Source: Henckelia pumila (Eukaryota > Streptophyta > Magnoliopsida > Lamiales > Gesneriaceae). From it: a DNA stretch of 64,000 bases. The notes below the pieces were generated by a model. The model ran no database searches and was not told the DNA's origin. It saw only the letters and a program-made list of their open reading frames with translations. The translations under genes were made by a program, and so were the position numbers. Numbering within the stretch: the first letter of the stretch is position 1; each line of letters starts with the position of its first letter. The stretch is from the NCBI RefSeq assembly GCF_033568475.1, contig NC_133121.1:133146375-133210374 (forward strand). Direction: 5' to 3'. This document shows positions 49,879-60,509 of the stretch, one piece after another.

Positions 49879-51270
49879 TCAAACAATGATAAACTTGTCC
49901 ATCTCTTTCCTCAAAGCATTGGCCCTCACCAAACTCCCAATGGTGTTCACCACCAATTTCAAATCATCCAAAGGATTCCCTGTCGCAACTCTCTTGTACA
50001 AATAGCTCTCCAATGTCATCTTCTGCACGTATTCGTCGCCACACATCTCTACGAAAGCTTCCCTCCCGGGATTTGATCGGTAAAATACCTTCTGCAGCAA
50101 ATCCAAAACCTTGTATGTCGGCCAGTAAGTCTTGTCCCATTTCTGCAAGTACACTCGCAGATCACTTTCACCGATCATTCGCTTCCCGTTTTCCGATCCC
50201 TTGACAATGGCTTCCGCGCACATTCGCCCGCTTTTTGCTGCGAAGTATATCCCTTCGCCGGAGCATTTTGTCACGTAGCCAGCTGCGTCGCCGACTAGTG
50301 CCACCCGTTCGAGGACTCGTCGGGGTCTCGGGTGTTCTGGGATCGGGTGAGCCTCGACCCGGATGGTTCTGCCCCCTTGGATTTTGTCTTGTGCTCGGAT
50401 TCTGATTGCGGTTTGGAATTTCTTGATGTCTGCTTTGTGGGTTACGGTGCCAGTGCCCACCGCTACGTGATCGCTTTTGGGGAAAACCCAACCGTAAAAG
50501 TCCGGGGAAACATCGTCTCCGAAATACATTTCTGCAAGATTCTCGTAGTACTTCATCTTGGAGTCGGGGATTTTGACGCGCTCTTGGAATGCTATGCCGT
50601 ATTCGTAGTCACCGGCACCTATGTCTTTCGCTACACGGGAGTTGGCACCGTCTGCGCCGATCACGGCGTCGACTTCCATTGTTTTCTTCTCCCCGGCGCC
50701 GCTGGTTTTGGAGTTGTAGTCGGTGTAGTGCAAAACGTATGGGGCGTTTTTCTCTTTAGGGAGGTCCATTTTCAAGAAAAGCCCGTTCACGACGGCGGCA
50801 CCGGCGGCGGCGGCACGGTCGCGCATGTAAGAATCCAGCACTTCGCGGCGGACCATTCCGACGTACTCGTGGGGCTTGAGTATTCTCCCGATGTCAACCG
50901 CCACATTGGATGGTGAGATCATTCTCATCTTAGTCACTCTCCGATCTATAATATCTAAAGGGAGTTGGAATTCTGGTACCATGCAGAGCGGGATAGCTCC
51001 TCCGCATGGCTTGCAGTTGTCGAGCTTGCGCTCAAATAGGATAGTCTCGATGCCCCCTTTGGCAAGTGTCTCCGCCGCGGAACCACCAGCTGGACCACCG
51101 CCGACGACAGCCACTTTAAGGTCGCGGCCAGCTAGCAGTACTCTTGGTGTTGGACTAGATTTTGAAGCTTTTATGCGGTGGTGGGATGGAACGGTTACGG
51201 CGGTGGAATGGCTTTCCACTGCCGTCGAGTAACGGAGGCCGACCAAGGAATTGACGGTGATGGAAGCCAT
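49879..51270 (-). CDS. CHLP: geranylgeranyl reductase, chloroplast (copy 3)
   Basis: The protein has 463 aa in one exon. The ATG at 51270 (MASITVNSLVGLRYS) is preferred over one ten codons upstream, because it aligns with the starts of the other two copies. The transit peptide is Ser/Thr/Val-rich. The FAD motif [34 protein letters not shown] and GDAAGYVTKCSGEGIYFAAKSGR are all intact. This copy is the most different at the DNA level in the C-terminal third (for example KGSENGKRMIGESDLRVYLQ), where copies 1 and 2 share an identical tract. The tail reads KEMDKFIIV. Role as for copy 1; possible specialisation (tissue, or chlorophyll versus tocopherol supply) is only a guess. Confidence 0.93.
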   Translation of the reverse strand: MASITVNSLVGLRYSTAVESHSTAVTVPSHHRIKASKSSPTPRVLLAGRDLKVAVVGGGPAGGSAAETLAKGGIETILFERKLDNCKPCGGAIPLCMVPEFQLPLDIIDRRVTKMRMISPSNVAVDIGRILKPHEYVGMVRREVLDSYMRDRAAAAGAAVVNGLFLKMDLPKEKNAPYVLHYTDYNSKTSGAGEKKTMEVDAVIGADGANSRVAKDIGAGDYEYGIAFQERVKIPDSKMKYYENLAEMYFGDDVSPDFYGWVFPKSDHVAVGTGTVTHKADIKKFQTAIRIRAQDKIQGGRTIRVEAHPIPEHPRPRRVLERVALVGDAAGYVTKCSGEGIYFAAKSGRMCAEAIVKGSENGKRMIGESDLRVYLQKWDKTYWPTYKVLDLLQKVFYRSNPGREAFVEMCGDEYVQKMTLESYLYKRVATGNPLDDLKLVVNTIGSLVRANALRKEMDKFIIV

Positions 51271-51632
51271 TGCTGAGATTGTTGTTGATCCGGAGAGCAC
51301 TGGATGGATGGAGTAATAATAATGGTGGGTGTGGAGTAATTATCTTTTGGGAGAAAATAACAAGAAGCAGTATGCTTAAATTTGCATGTGAGAATATATA
51401 TATATAAGTAGAGTAAAGTTGATGGTATCATAACATTACTATCGCAAGTAATTAGACAACCTTCTGAGTTCTGAGTCTGTATGTAACATTATATGAACTT
51501 ATTTAAATAAAAAAAATTAAAATCGGACTATTGAATATGTGATATTAAGAGACTACCCTGAGTGGCTGAGTGTATTTAAAGTAAGAGAAATAATTATTTT
51601 TAAATAGTGTTGTACAATTTATAAGTTAAAAG

Positions 51633-52209
51633 CAGTGTTCTAAAAAGCGTGCTTAAGCGTCGATTAAACGCGCTTAAGCATGGAGCGTGGAGAAAAAGCT
51701 CTGCTTTAAAGCAAAGCGGGAAAAAAACGGTCAAATCATAGTTTGATTGGATTAAGCGTAATTAAGCGAGCTTAAGCGTGATTAAGTGCGTTTTTTATAT
51801 TTTTTTAAATTTTTTATTTTTTTAATTTTGAAGGTATGTATGTTTTTTTAAATAATAAATTAGTTTTAGAATTTAGATGTTTATTTTTTAAATTTTAATT
51901 ATAATTAAGCGTATCTGACAATGATTTGGTCAATATTTAACATTTTTTATATGGTCTAATTGCAAAAACAACTAAAGATTGTAATTTTGATATTTTTATT
52001 ATTTTATAAATATGAGAATAAATGCATTAGACTTAAATTTATCATATTTATGAATTATTTTATCTATTTATTGTTTTGAGATAATTAAAATTACACTAAA
52101 AATCAAAAACGCTTTTTCACGCTTACGCCCGTATTAATCCCGCTTAAGCCTGAAAAGCTTGGAGCTTGCCATCCATGCTTCGGACCGCTTCACGCTTTTT
52201 AGAACCTTG
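51633..52209. mobile_element. hAT-type MITE
   Basis: The 577-bp element has inverted ends (CAGTGTTCTAAAAAGCGTG; right end in reverse CAAGGTTCTAAAAAGCGTG) and a near-perfect 8-bp duplication GTTAAAAG/GTTAAAAA (51625-51632, 52210-52217). Subterminal regions are rich in CTTAAGCG-type motifs. The centre is AT-rich and non-coding. Confidence 0.85.
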
Positions 52210-53315
52210 GTTAAAAAAGGCATTTACTTTAGCTAGACTTTTATAAATTTCATTGTTATTTAGCATAAACATTTATAGAGTTTTAAAAAATCATGTGATA
52301 TTCAACTTTAACTTTTAAAAATTCTATAAAATTTCATAGATTTCAAATTTTTTAAAATAAGATCCCACGAACGTGGTCATTAAAGTATAAATTTTAAAGT
52401 ACAACATACAATAATAAAATGTCAAGAATTATTTTTGTCTAGATATCTCATTTCATAATTCCATCAATTTTTTCCTCCTCCCTTCTTGTAAATTCATTAA
52501 GAAATTTTTACAATTTGAAATCAAAATAAATTTTAAAAAGCTAAAATTTTCATTTTTTTTTTGCGTAGAAAATTTGAAAATTATTTTTTAATTTTTAATA
52601 CATAACTTAATACATTAAATTATAGTAAAAGATAAACAAAAAAAATCATAACGTCATTTTTTAATTTTTAAATAGGGGAACAAGTACGAGACAAAAGTGA
52701 GAAAAAAATAACAACTATTTCTATTTTAGTTTTTTTTTATAAAAAAATACAATTAGTATTTTATTATGTAATTGATAAAAATAACTTGCCTTTAATTAAA
52801 TATATTAATTATAATTATTTTTATTTTATAAATTCTAATCTTAAAATTCTAATAGTACATATAAAAATCATAAAGTTTGCACCCGAACAATCTCTTCTCG
52901 ATAATTACACCTCTTGTAATCAATGAAAATCGAACTCATGACCTTCACTCTTATAGCAATTGTAGTACCGAGCTAGTGATTGTTGTTTTATCAAAAGTTA
53001 TAGCTGGTGGTAATTGTGCAACTCAAATATTTTAAGGAAAAATGTTATTTTTGGTTTAACAACTTGCCCATTTTTTTTTTATTTTGGTACATTAATTTTT
53101 CAAATTTTGGTTTTGGTATACTAATTAACTTTTAATTTTCAGTAATTTTGGTCTAATTGCTGACAACTTGCCCATTTTTTTATCTTTTAAACCGCACACC
53201 AGTCTAAACGCTATAGTTCAATCGTTCTACTAAGCAAAAATAATTATTGCAACAAAAAGATTATAATAGACCAATTTATTTGAAAACCCCAATGTTATTT
53301 GAACGAAAAAAAAAC

Positions 53316-53657
53316 TCACAAAAACAACAACGTTTTTTTCTATGTTGTCAAATCTAACAATAACGCTTTTACAGGATTGTCTTTTTCATAAACGACAACG
53401 CTTTTTATGCGTTATTTTTCTCAAAAACGACAACGCTTATTATGCGTTAAGTCTTTACCAAAAACGACAACGTTTTTTAAGCGTTGTTTTTTCAAAAAAT
53501 GACAACGCTTTTTTAAGCGTTGTGTTTTCCCAAAACGACAACGTTTTTTAAGCATTGTATTTGAACGAAATCTTTTATAACATTGGCTTTGACAAAACTT
53601 TTACAGTGACATTGACAACGCGAAAAAATGCGTTGTCTTTTACCTTTTTCTTGCAGT
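53316..53657. mobile_element. CACTA (En/Spm)-like remnant with subterminal hairpin repeats
   Basis: Six or so tandem units of the form ACGACAACGCTTTTTAAGCGTTGT, each about 45-50 bp and each a small hairpin, run from about 53325 to 53560, with a further unit at 53609-53635. The right end, read in reverse, is ACTGCAAGAAAAAGG, close to the CACTGCAAGAAAAA ends of plant CACTA elements. No transposase is present. The left end is not defined. Confidence 0.6.
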
Positions 53658-54920
53658 CTATTAAATGATAACAATAAGAAATCTCCTTTTGAAAAATTAA
53701 TCGTGTTCTTTGATTTAAAAGTTTTGAGAAAATCGTGAATGTGTTATTTAAAATCGAGCAATATATGTAATAAAAAATTATATATTTATTTTTTCAAAAT
53801 TCTTAATTAAGGGAAACCTAAAATTTAAAATATTTGCAATGGAGATAGATGGAGACACGGAACCAAAAGAGACGGTGAATAGTGAAGACACTTTGATAAG
53901 AAATATTTATTTTTAAAAATAACACTTTGCTCCCTTTTAATTTAGTCAAAAACTCTATCGTCTCACTAATTCTAAAATAAGAGTTTTTATAATTTACTAA
54001 TTATCCATATACCCGATCCAAAGACACAATTAATGTTCAACCAAATCTTTTGCTATTAATATTCGTTTGAATACTACATTGAAAAATTATAACATTAATG
54101 AAATTTTCTCCTCTAATGACATTTTCTTACTTCGCCCACAGGCGGAGTCAGGATTGAAAAATATCCGGGGCTGGCTGACTGGCTCCGTCTTGTGTTAGAC
54201 AATATATATGTATGAAAAGTCAGTTAAAATTGAACCGAACTTTCTAATTAATAATTTTTCAGTAAAACGAATCGATCAAACTTTACTATATATGAACACC
54301 AAAAAAATAAAAAAAAAACTAATATTTTGATTAGTAATCAAATTAAACGATCTCGATCTTTTTAAAAAAAAAATTCAAGTTCTACTTAAAAAGTATAGTT
54401 AAAAATTGAATTATATAAATTTAAATTATTTATTAAAATATATATTTTCAAATCTAGTTATATTGTCGAATAAAATTCCAAGATTATTTAAGCTCGGTGG
54501 CCCAAAATTTTTAAAAAATTTTATATTGACAAAAATTTTAAAATGAATTTTAAGTGTTATTTTTGGGGTTAATGTTATATTAGCCCGGGTAATTCAATTA
54601 AAAAAATGAAGTAGCCCACCTTTGAGTTCTCAAAACTAGTCCAAAAAAAAAATAATGAAACGAAAAATGAGTTGTTTTTTATGTTTATCCTTGTCTTAGT
54701 GTCATATTTTTCACTCTCTATCTTCTAAAGTTCTCTGACATTATAATGTTTCCACTTTTATAAAGTATATATCGACCAAACAATTATGAAATTTGTATAT
54801 TCGCTGAAAATTTTTTAATATTCTTGTAACTAATTTTGAGACGATTTTTTCAATAAAAAACTTATTATTTTTTTCTACAAAATGGTGTTTTCAACTTCTA
54901 TAATATTTAGATTTCTCCCT

Positions 54921-55228
54921 AAAACGGGAATTCTTCCACCATGCAGAGCGGGATGGCACCTCCGCATGGCTTTCGGTGGTCTAGCTTGCGTTCGAATAGG
55001 ACAGTCTCCACGCCCCCTTTGGCAAGTGTCTCCGACGCAGAACCACCAGCAGGACCACCGCCGACGACAGCCACTCTGAGGTTTCGTCCAGCGACGCTTG
55101 GACTAGATCATTTCGAGGCGTTTATTGGGAGGTGGGATGGAACGGCTGCAGGCTTGGTGACAGTTGCGGTGGAATGGCTGTCGAAAGTGGCGGAGGCCGA
55201 CGAAGGATCTGAAGGCGATGGAAGCCAT
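54921..55228 (-). pseudogene. truncated geranylgeranyl reductase copy (CHLP pseudogene)
   Basis: On the minus strand, MASIAFRSFVGLRHF... from 55228 matches the N-terminal ~100 codons of the CHLP genes, including [18 protein letters not shown] and the region up to [10 protein letters not shown], where similarity stops near 54921. The rest of the gene (about 370 codons) is missing. The transit-peptide part has lost and gained short stretches and is out of frame with the enzyme part; the segment corresponding to DNCKPCGG is also altered. It is a fourth unit of the array, in the same orientation, and no longer codes for an enzyme. Confidence 0.88.
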
Positions 55229-55877
55229 AGCTGAGATTGTTGGGAAAGATGGGTGAATTAGCGGGTACACTGAGGGCATCTTATGGAATGCCAACAAAAT
55301 GATGCACTGCATTTTACGTTTGGGGATGATGCGGTAGCTGCATGCGCCATTTGGCGCAGTTGATTCACCTTTTTTTTTTTTTTTTTTAAACTTGATTGAA
55401 TTTTATTAGTTTTTAAAACAATATAATCTTTAATTGATTATTGAAACTAATAAAATTAATTTATAATTATAATTTTATTTTCTTATATTTGTATAATGTT
55501 ATTTTAATAATTTATGAAATATTCATGAATTATTGAGTTTTATATTCGATGCATAAGTTTAATGATTTTCAAGTTAAAATGACACGATGAGAGAGTTTTT
55601 ATACAATAGAGGTTCCACTGATATTAGGAGGTTGCAACTGCAAGCATTGGGCTGTGTAGCCTGTGTTAACCTGAGAACTTAAAAGAGCCAATTAGCCCAT
55701 ATATAATTATAGAGGGATAGTTAGAGAAATAATGTGAGGATTATTATTATTTTTTTAAAAGAAAAAGTTTGATGAATGTTTTCAAAAAAAATTCCCGATA
55801 ATTGCTCATGTTAAATCTATTCCCACCGCACATTGAATTAAAGTGTGGTTTAATTTCAAATTTGTGAATTGAATCAA

Positions 55878-55879
<2 letters not shown>

Positions 55880-55922
<43 letters not shown>
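55880..55922. repeat. (TA)n microsatellite
   Basis: An uninterrupted run of about 21 TA units. Confidence 0.9.
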
Positions 55923-55926
<4 letters not shown>

Positions 55927-55933
55927 TTTTAAG

Positions 55934-56086
55934 CTGTCCAACAATTCATGTCTACCTCGTCTCCGACCACTAAAACCCGGTACTGGTTTTTAGTTGTTTT
56001 TTTTTTTATTTTTCGCATCATTAAAACACAGTACCAGGTTTTAGTGGTCGGGAACAAGTTAGACATCATTGGTTGGACAACTGAAA

Positions 56087-56092
<6 letters not shown>
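55934..56092. repeat. foldback element, copy 1
   Basis: Arms beginning TGTCCAAC...ATGTCTA and containing CGACCACTAAAACC pair with an inverted copy ending TTGGTTGGACAACTG, around a poly-T centre. A related foldback occurs at 56850-56985. Confidence 0.7.
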
Positions 56093-56123
<31 letters not shown>

Positions 56124-56138
56124 GTGATGTTCCCTGCA

Positions 56139-56832
56139 CCCTTGAATGAAGGGGAAAATGGGGCGCCAGCCTAGTTGGAGCCCCACCTCATTTTTCTTTT
56201 TTTTAAAAATAAATTTGGGCCCAATTTTTCTGCCCCTTCTTCCTTTCGTCTTCTGGAAGAAGACGTTGTACGGATGCCGCCGCCTCCACCGCCTTCCTCC
56301 ATCTTCCTCCGTCGTTCTTCGCCGCCGGTTCAAGCCCGTCTACGGCCCCCAACCACCACCTTCACCTTGGACTCATCTTCCTTCCGAATTTGAAGAACCT
56401 CTGCCACCAGTTGAAACACCATGGCGGCCGCCCCAACCACACCACCACCGAGACCTCCACCTCAGCTGGCGCCACAAACCCAACCATCCAAGCCGACTAG
56501 CCACCCCATGTCCGACCACCACTCCCAACCACGCCAATCCGGGCACCATCACCACCCAAATCATCCCGGCCAGCCACCCCGAGATCGAGACCTCCGCCAG
56601 CACCATGACCAATACCACCACCAGACCACCGAGACCTCCACCAGCATCACCACCACCACCGCCCCCGATTGTTTTTTCACAGATCGAGCTTCTCCTTCCC
56701 CAGATTGCAACGATGAATGAAATGGGTTTTCAGATGTGCTTTGTAACATCAAGGAAAGCCACGTAACACAAGAAAAATTAAAAATTAAAAAAAAAAAAAG
56801 AAAAGGCCATGTGGGGTGCCATTTTCCCCTGC
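56139..56832. mobile_element. GC-rich insert between short inverted ends
   Basis: Short inverted ends (GAAGGGGAAAATGG at left; right end in reverse GCAGGGGAAAATGG) enclose about 690 bp whose core is C- and CCA/CAC-rich on the top strand. Open frames of 206 and 99 codons on the plus strand read as Pro/Thr/His-rich low-complexity protein. It may be a MULE-type element that captured gene sequence or an ordinary non-autonomous transposon. The target duplication is unclear and no transposase is present. Confidence 0.45.
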
Positions 56833-56849
56833 ACCTATATATCCAAGAG

Positions 56850-56985
56850 AAGTTTTCGGCCGTCTAATCATTTCTGCCCAACTCGTTCCTAGTTGTTTTT
56901 TTTTTATTTTTCACATCACTAAAACATGGTACCGGATTTTAGTGATCAGAAATGAGTTAGACATCATTGGTTGGACAGCTGAAAA
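56850..56985. repeat. foldback element, copy 2
   Basis: Same family as 55934-56092: ACTCGTTCCTAGTTG...poly-T...CACTAAAACATGGTACCGG...GACATCATTGGTTGGACAGCTG. The right arms of both copies are close to identical over ACATCATTGGTTGGACA.CTGAAAATTTATAT. Confidence 0.65.
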
Positions 56986-58025
56986 TTTATATCATAGCCA
57001 AAATGGTAAATCAAGATTGTATTATATCATATGTAGAGACAAGGTCTTAACTCTTAACCAACAAAAACCACAAATTTACACTCCAATGGATAGATTCGAA
57101 AATGTAAATTGAATATCAAATACAAGTTGAATAACAAAATTTTTTTTCCAATAAATATATTAGAAATGACTATAAAGTCAATCAAAAGTATTAAAAAAAA
57201 ACTTTATTGTTACTGCAAAAAAAAAAAAACATCACACACACAGGTATATATATACATACGTGATACATTACATTGGAGACTGGATTCTAAAATCTACCAC
57301 ATTTTCCCTATAATTAATAAAAGAGATCGTGCCATCAAACAAAGATACTTTTCCCCTTCAATGCAAAATTAGTGAACTCAATTGTATCAATTCAAAATTA
57401 ATTGATGGAGACCTAATATTTTTCACTCGACAGTGAAAATACATTACACCAATTTTGAATGTGCACTAAGGAGAAAGTGCGCACCACCTCAAAATGCACT
57501 TCTCCCATGTGCACTTAACATAAATTAATCAACATGTTGCTCAATGATATTTTCATTACAACAAATTAAATAAATATTTTTTTGCAAATTTTTTTTCATA
57601 TGGAAACCGAAAAGTTGGTCTTCCCTACTTATTCAAGAGCCTTATTAATTATTATATTTCTTATAATCATAATTTCAGCTAGCGATCGGCAGTAGCACGC
57701 ACAAATCATAATGAACGTACAAGACGCTATTCACATGATCAAATTAACTTTCATTAGACATTCACACCAATTTTTGGACCATTGACGACTTAGTTCGATA
57801 TAAAATCAGAGTAATTAACTCTCATGAATATCTACCGGTCGATAATATAATTAATACTCTAGATGTCATTTCTCGAAATTTTGTTTCCAACTTAGCATCG
57901 ATCGATCATATTACAACAACAAACACAATCAACGATTCGACGGCCCCATCGCGCAATCAACGTACTGATTGTAGCTCGAATTCCGGATTGAAGTATGTGA
58001 AAGACACGAAAGATGGATTAGTACT

Positions 58026-58584
58026 TCAGCAGTCGAGACAGCCTCTGCCAAGTTGAGTTCTTGGAGTGTGGCGATTATTAGCCCCGGACCCTGGATAGTC
58101 ATTAATCACCTCTATTTCCAACAATCTTCTCTTTTTTGTGTTTAATTCCCACCTTTCACCTTTATTTTCCTGCATAAATCATGTTATACCCAACTGAATA
58201 GTGTTTCTTTAAAATTTTTAGGATTAGTTTTTAAAGGACAACTTGAGATTTAATTCATCAAAAAGAAGAAAGATCAAGAAAAGCATTGCCAAGCTAGCAA
58301 GCACATTATATATACATACCTTGTCTGCAATTGATCCATAACTTTGAGATTTCTGCACGAGATTTCCACTTCCTGCAAATAGGAAAAAAGTTTATAATGC
58401 CATGCTAAATCATCAGCTACCGCGCGACTATATATATGATCATGTATATATTAAAGATTTATGTGGGAATTCAAAAGTTAAAAATTGCTAGCTTACTTGT
58501 AAATGGGATTGCACCACTCAATCCAAGAACGCAAGAAAAGCACAGGATAACCAGCAATAGTCGAGCACTAGAAGTAATGTCCAT
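58026..58584 (-). CDS. small secreted peptide precursor with PSY-like DY motif
   Basis: Three exons on the minus strand, 58584-58497, 58372-58320 and 58169-58026, joined by GT-AG introns (donors GTAAGC and GTATGT; acceptors TTTGCAG and TTATGCAG), encode 94 aa in frame throughout. Exon 1 is a signal peptide (MDITSSARLLLVILCFSCVLGLSGA). The middle is polar and basic (TKKRRLL). The C-terminus carries DYPGSGANNRHTP, followed by RTQLGRGCLDC and a stop. The motif aligns without gaps with PSY1-type sulfated peptides (DY....AN..H.P; PSY1 recalled as DYGDPSANPKHDP). The Asp-Tyr start fits tyrosylprotein sulfotransferase, and KKRR could be a processing site. The two C-terminal cysteines are unlike classical PSY. 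An upstream out-of-frame ATG at 58613 overlaps the start. A (TA)n stretch at 58638-58668 could be the TATA region. I did not recognise an exact family; the gene structure is firmer than the function. Confidence 0.75.
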
Positions 58585-58636
58585 GTACGCCGAATTAAGC
58601 AAATTTGAACCATACGTAGGCACGGACTCACAAAAT

Positions 58637-58637
<1 letters not shown>

Positions 58638-58669
<32 letters not shown>
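58638..58669. repeat. (TA)n run upstream of the peptide gene
   Basis: A run of about 16 TA units 54-85 bp upstream of the peptide-gene start codon. It may double as the TATA element; length variation here could affect expression. Confidence 0.7.
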
Positions 58670-60400
58670 TAAAAAAATAGTAAATTAAGTGGTGGAACAC
58701 TTTATATATTTAATTTAATTAGTGGGACTGGTTGTTGCTGCAATAAAATGAAAGAAAGTCAAAAAGGGTGTTGGCATGGAGCACAAGATCATCATCGCCA
58801 TCAAGCATGGATACTATTTAATATGTATGGGGTATTTGGAACTTGATTGGATTTATTAGATTGAAATGATACTGCATATATAACCAACAACATGGATATT
58901 AATAGATAGTCACAATTAGAACGGTCCGATTTGCAATTGGATAGATCACATTCATCCACATTGAAGGGGTAAATTATGAGATTGATCTTTAATTTTTTTT
59001 TTTTTTTGGTGACCAAATATTGATCTTTGATTAGTTAGTTAAAATGGTCCAATAAGCTTTGGATTTCGTATTTTGGTTATGTAAGTATTCAATTTTGGTT
59101 AGTTTTAATATTATAAATTAGGTCATATTTTGGTTTTTATTCTTGTTTCATTAAGTACTGTTAAAATAACTTTTTGGAAAAATATTGACATGAGACTAGA
59201 AAATGTTAATGTAGCATCTAGAAATGCTTACGTGTCTGGCTTCGTGTCAACGCTCAATAGAAAAAGACTGATAACAAAATACAATCTAACTTATATATAG
59301 AACCAAAACACGTAAAACGGACAAACTTACAAAAATATTTTGGCTATATTATCCCTATAATTAATGAGTGATATAGATTTAATTCTATAACACAATATTC
59401 GTAATTTCATACATCCCATAGCTAGCAAGGTCGTGGATCTTTAGAAATGGATGCAATATAAATTGTTGTATTGATGTAAAAAAAAAAAAAATCATAAGCA
59501 TCTTAATTAAGATATAAATTAAGGATCATGCTACATATATAAATGAGATTACATTTTACATATGAAATTTTCCATAAATTAATTAGATGAACAATGAAGT
59601 GTTCATGCGATGGAAAAAAAGAGGCTAAATTCGATACTTCTGAAAGTGGAAACTTGGACTTTGATTTGTAGTAATGCATGTAAGAAAAGTCAAAATTTTA
59701 AAGTCTTGCCGAATTGGAAGATGACATCCAAATTTCGGTCACACTGGATTCATCAATTGACATAATGATTACGTTGGATTTGGATTTTTGATTTTTTAAT
59801 TTGGAAAATATGCCATTTTCTAAAAAAAGAGAACAAAAAAGGGTTGAGAGTACATGCTTATATTTTTTTTTTTTTTTTTTTGACGTAGGAACCCGCGGCC
59901 GCTACCTTTCGATGCGCTCTGAGTAACTCCCGTACTAATGCAATAGCCTGCAAACTACGCTAGTTAGATAAATCACACTTTGCAAATCATGTGCGACAAG
60001 CTAGTCCAAAAAGCTGTTAGCAGCGGGAATCGAACTTCTGACCTCTAGCCAAGAGTTCATCTATTCTACCAACTTGAACGCGCCGGTGGGGGCATACATA
60101 CCTATATTCTTTCAAATACCTGTCCCTGCTAGCTCTGCCTTCGTTTATAGTCATCGGTTTAAATATAAATGACCAACCAAAAACAAATATATATATATAT
60201 AGTTTATTATAGTTTTTGGATGATGAACTATTTATTGTGTTGAATCTTGATTTAATTAAAATACATTTAATATTTCAAAAAATGTATTGTAGTTTTTAGT
60301 AAACACTACACCTGTTATCATTTATCAATAAATTTCACTAGGCCTGCTATTTTCAATTGGACAACTTTCTTAAAAGGCAGATTTCTCAGGCCTAATACAA
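58670..60400. other. intergenic region between peptide gene and snoRNA locus
   Basis: The region contains the upstream part of the peptide-gene promoter, an AT-rich stretch with weak inverted symmetry (59028-59330), and a SINE (59863-60092). No protein gene supported. Confidence 0.55.
59863..60092 (-). mobile_element. tRNA-derived SINE
   Basis: On the minus strand the element begins near 60092 with a tRNA-like head: a box A-like GTTGGTAGAATAG and a box B AGTTCGATTCCC spaced as in a Pol III promoter. A unique body follows, then a poly(A) tail (poly-T at 59863-59881 on the plus strand). Length is about 230 bp. A target duplication was not found with certainty. Confidence 0.75.
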
Positions 60401-60414
60401 CTAAGTTTGGATCC

Positions 60415-60509
60415 AGCCCAATTTTCCAGTAAAGAAGGGTATTTATGTAAATCCGCTCGGGACGTGAAACCCTAGCCGCGAACCCCCTTAAAATTGTCCT
60501 CTTTATATA
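60415..60509 (+). promoter_or_regulatory. snoRNA locus promoter: site II, telo-box, TATA
   Basis: Site II core AGCCCA (60415-60420), telo-box AAACCCTA (60467-60474) and a TATA box (TTATATA, 60503-60509) lie in order within 95 bp. A second telo-box-like AACCCTAA follows near 60536. Site II plus telo-box is the known plant arrangement for ribosome-biogenesis and snoRNA genes. Transcription would start near 60535. Confidence 0.75.

Larger units (their letters stand above)
51271..54920. other. intergenic region with MITE and CACTA remnant
   Basis: The left end is the promoter of CHLP copy 3 (TATATATATA near 51397-51406). It contains an hAT-type MITE (51633-52209), AT-rich DNA, and a CACTA-like subterminal array (about 53316-53657). 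No gene supported. Confidence 0.6.
55229..58025. other. intergenic region with inverted repeats and GC-rich insert
   Basis: No gene is supported with confidence. It contains TA microsatellites (55880-55922, about 56088-56119), two related foldbacks (55934-56092 and about 56850-56985) and between them a GC-rich block (56140-56832). The right end (57640-58025) should be the 3' UTR and flank of the minus-strand peptide gene. Confidence 0.55.

Noticed and set aside
51271-51300. Start of CHLP copy 3 ten codons upstream
   Set aside because: The downstream MASI... aligns with the starts of the other copies.
56146-56766. 206-codon Pro-rich ORF
   Set aside because: Low-complexity CCA/CAC-rich sequence is open in several frames, no start context or domain is evident, and it sits inside a transposon-like insert. 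Kept only as part of the repeat feature.
59028-59330. Possible second foldback of the 15071 type
   Set aside because: The inverted symmetry is weak and could come from shared AT-rich TTTTGGT-type words.
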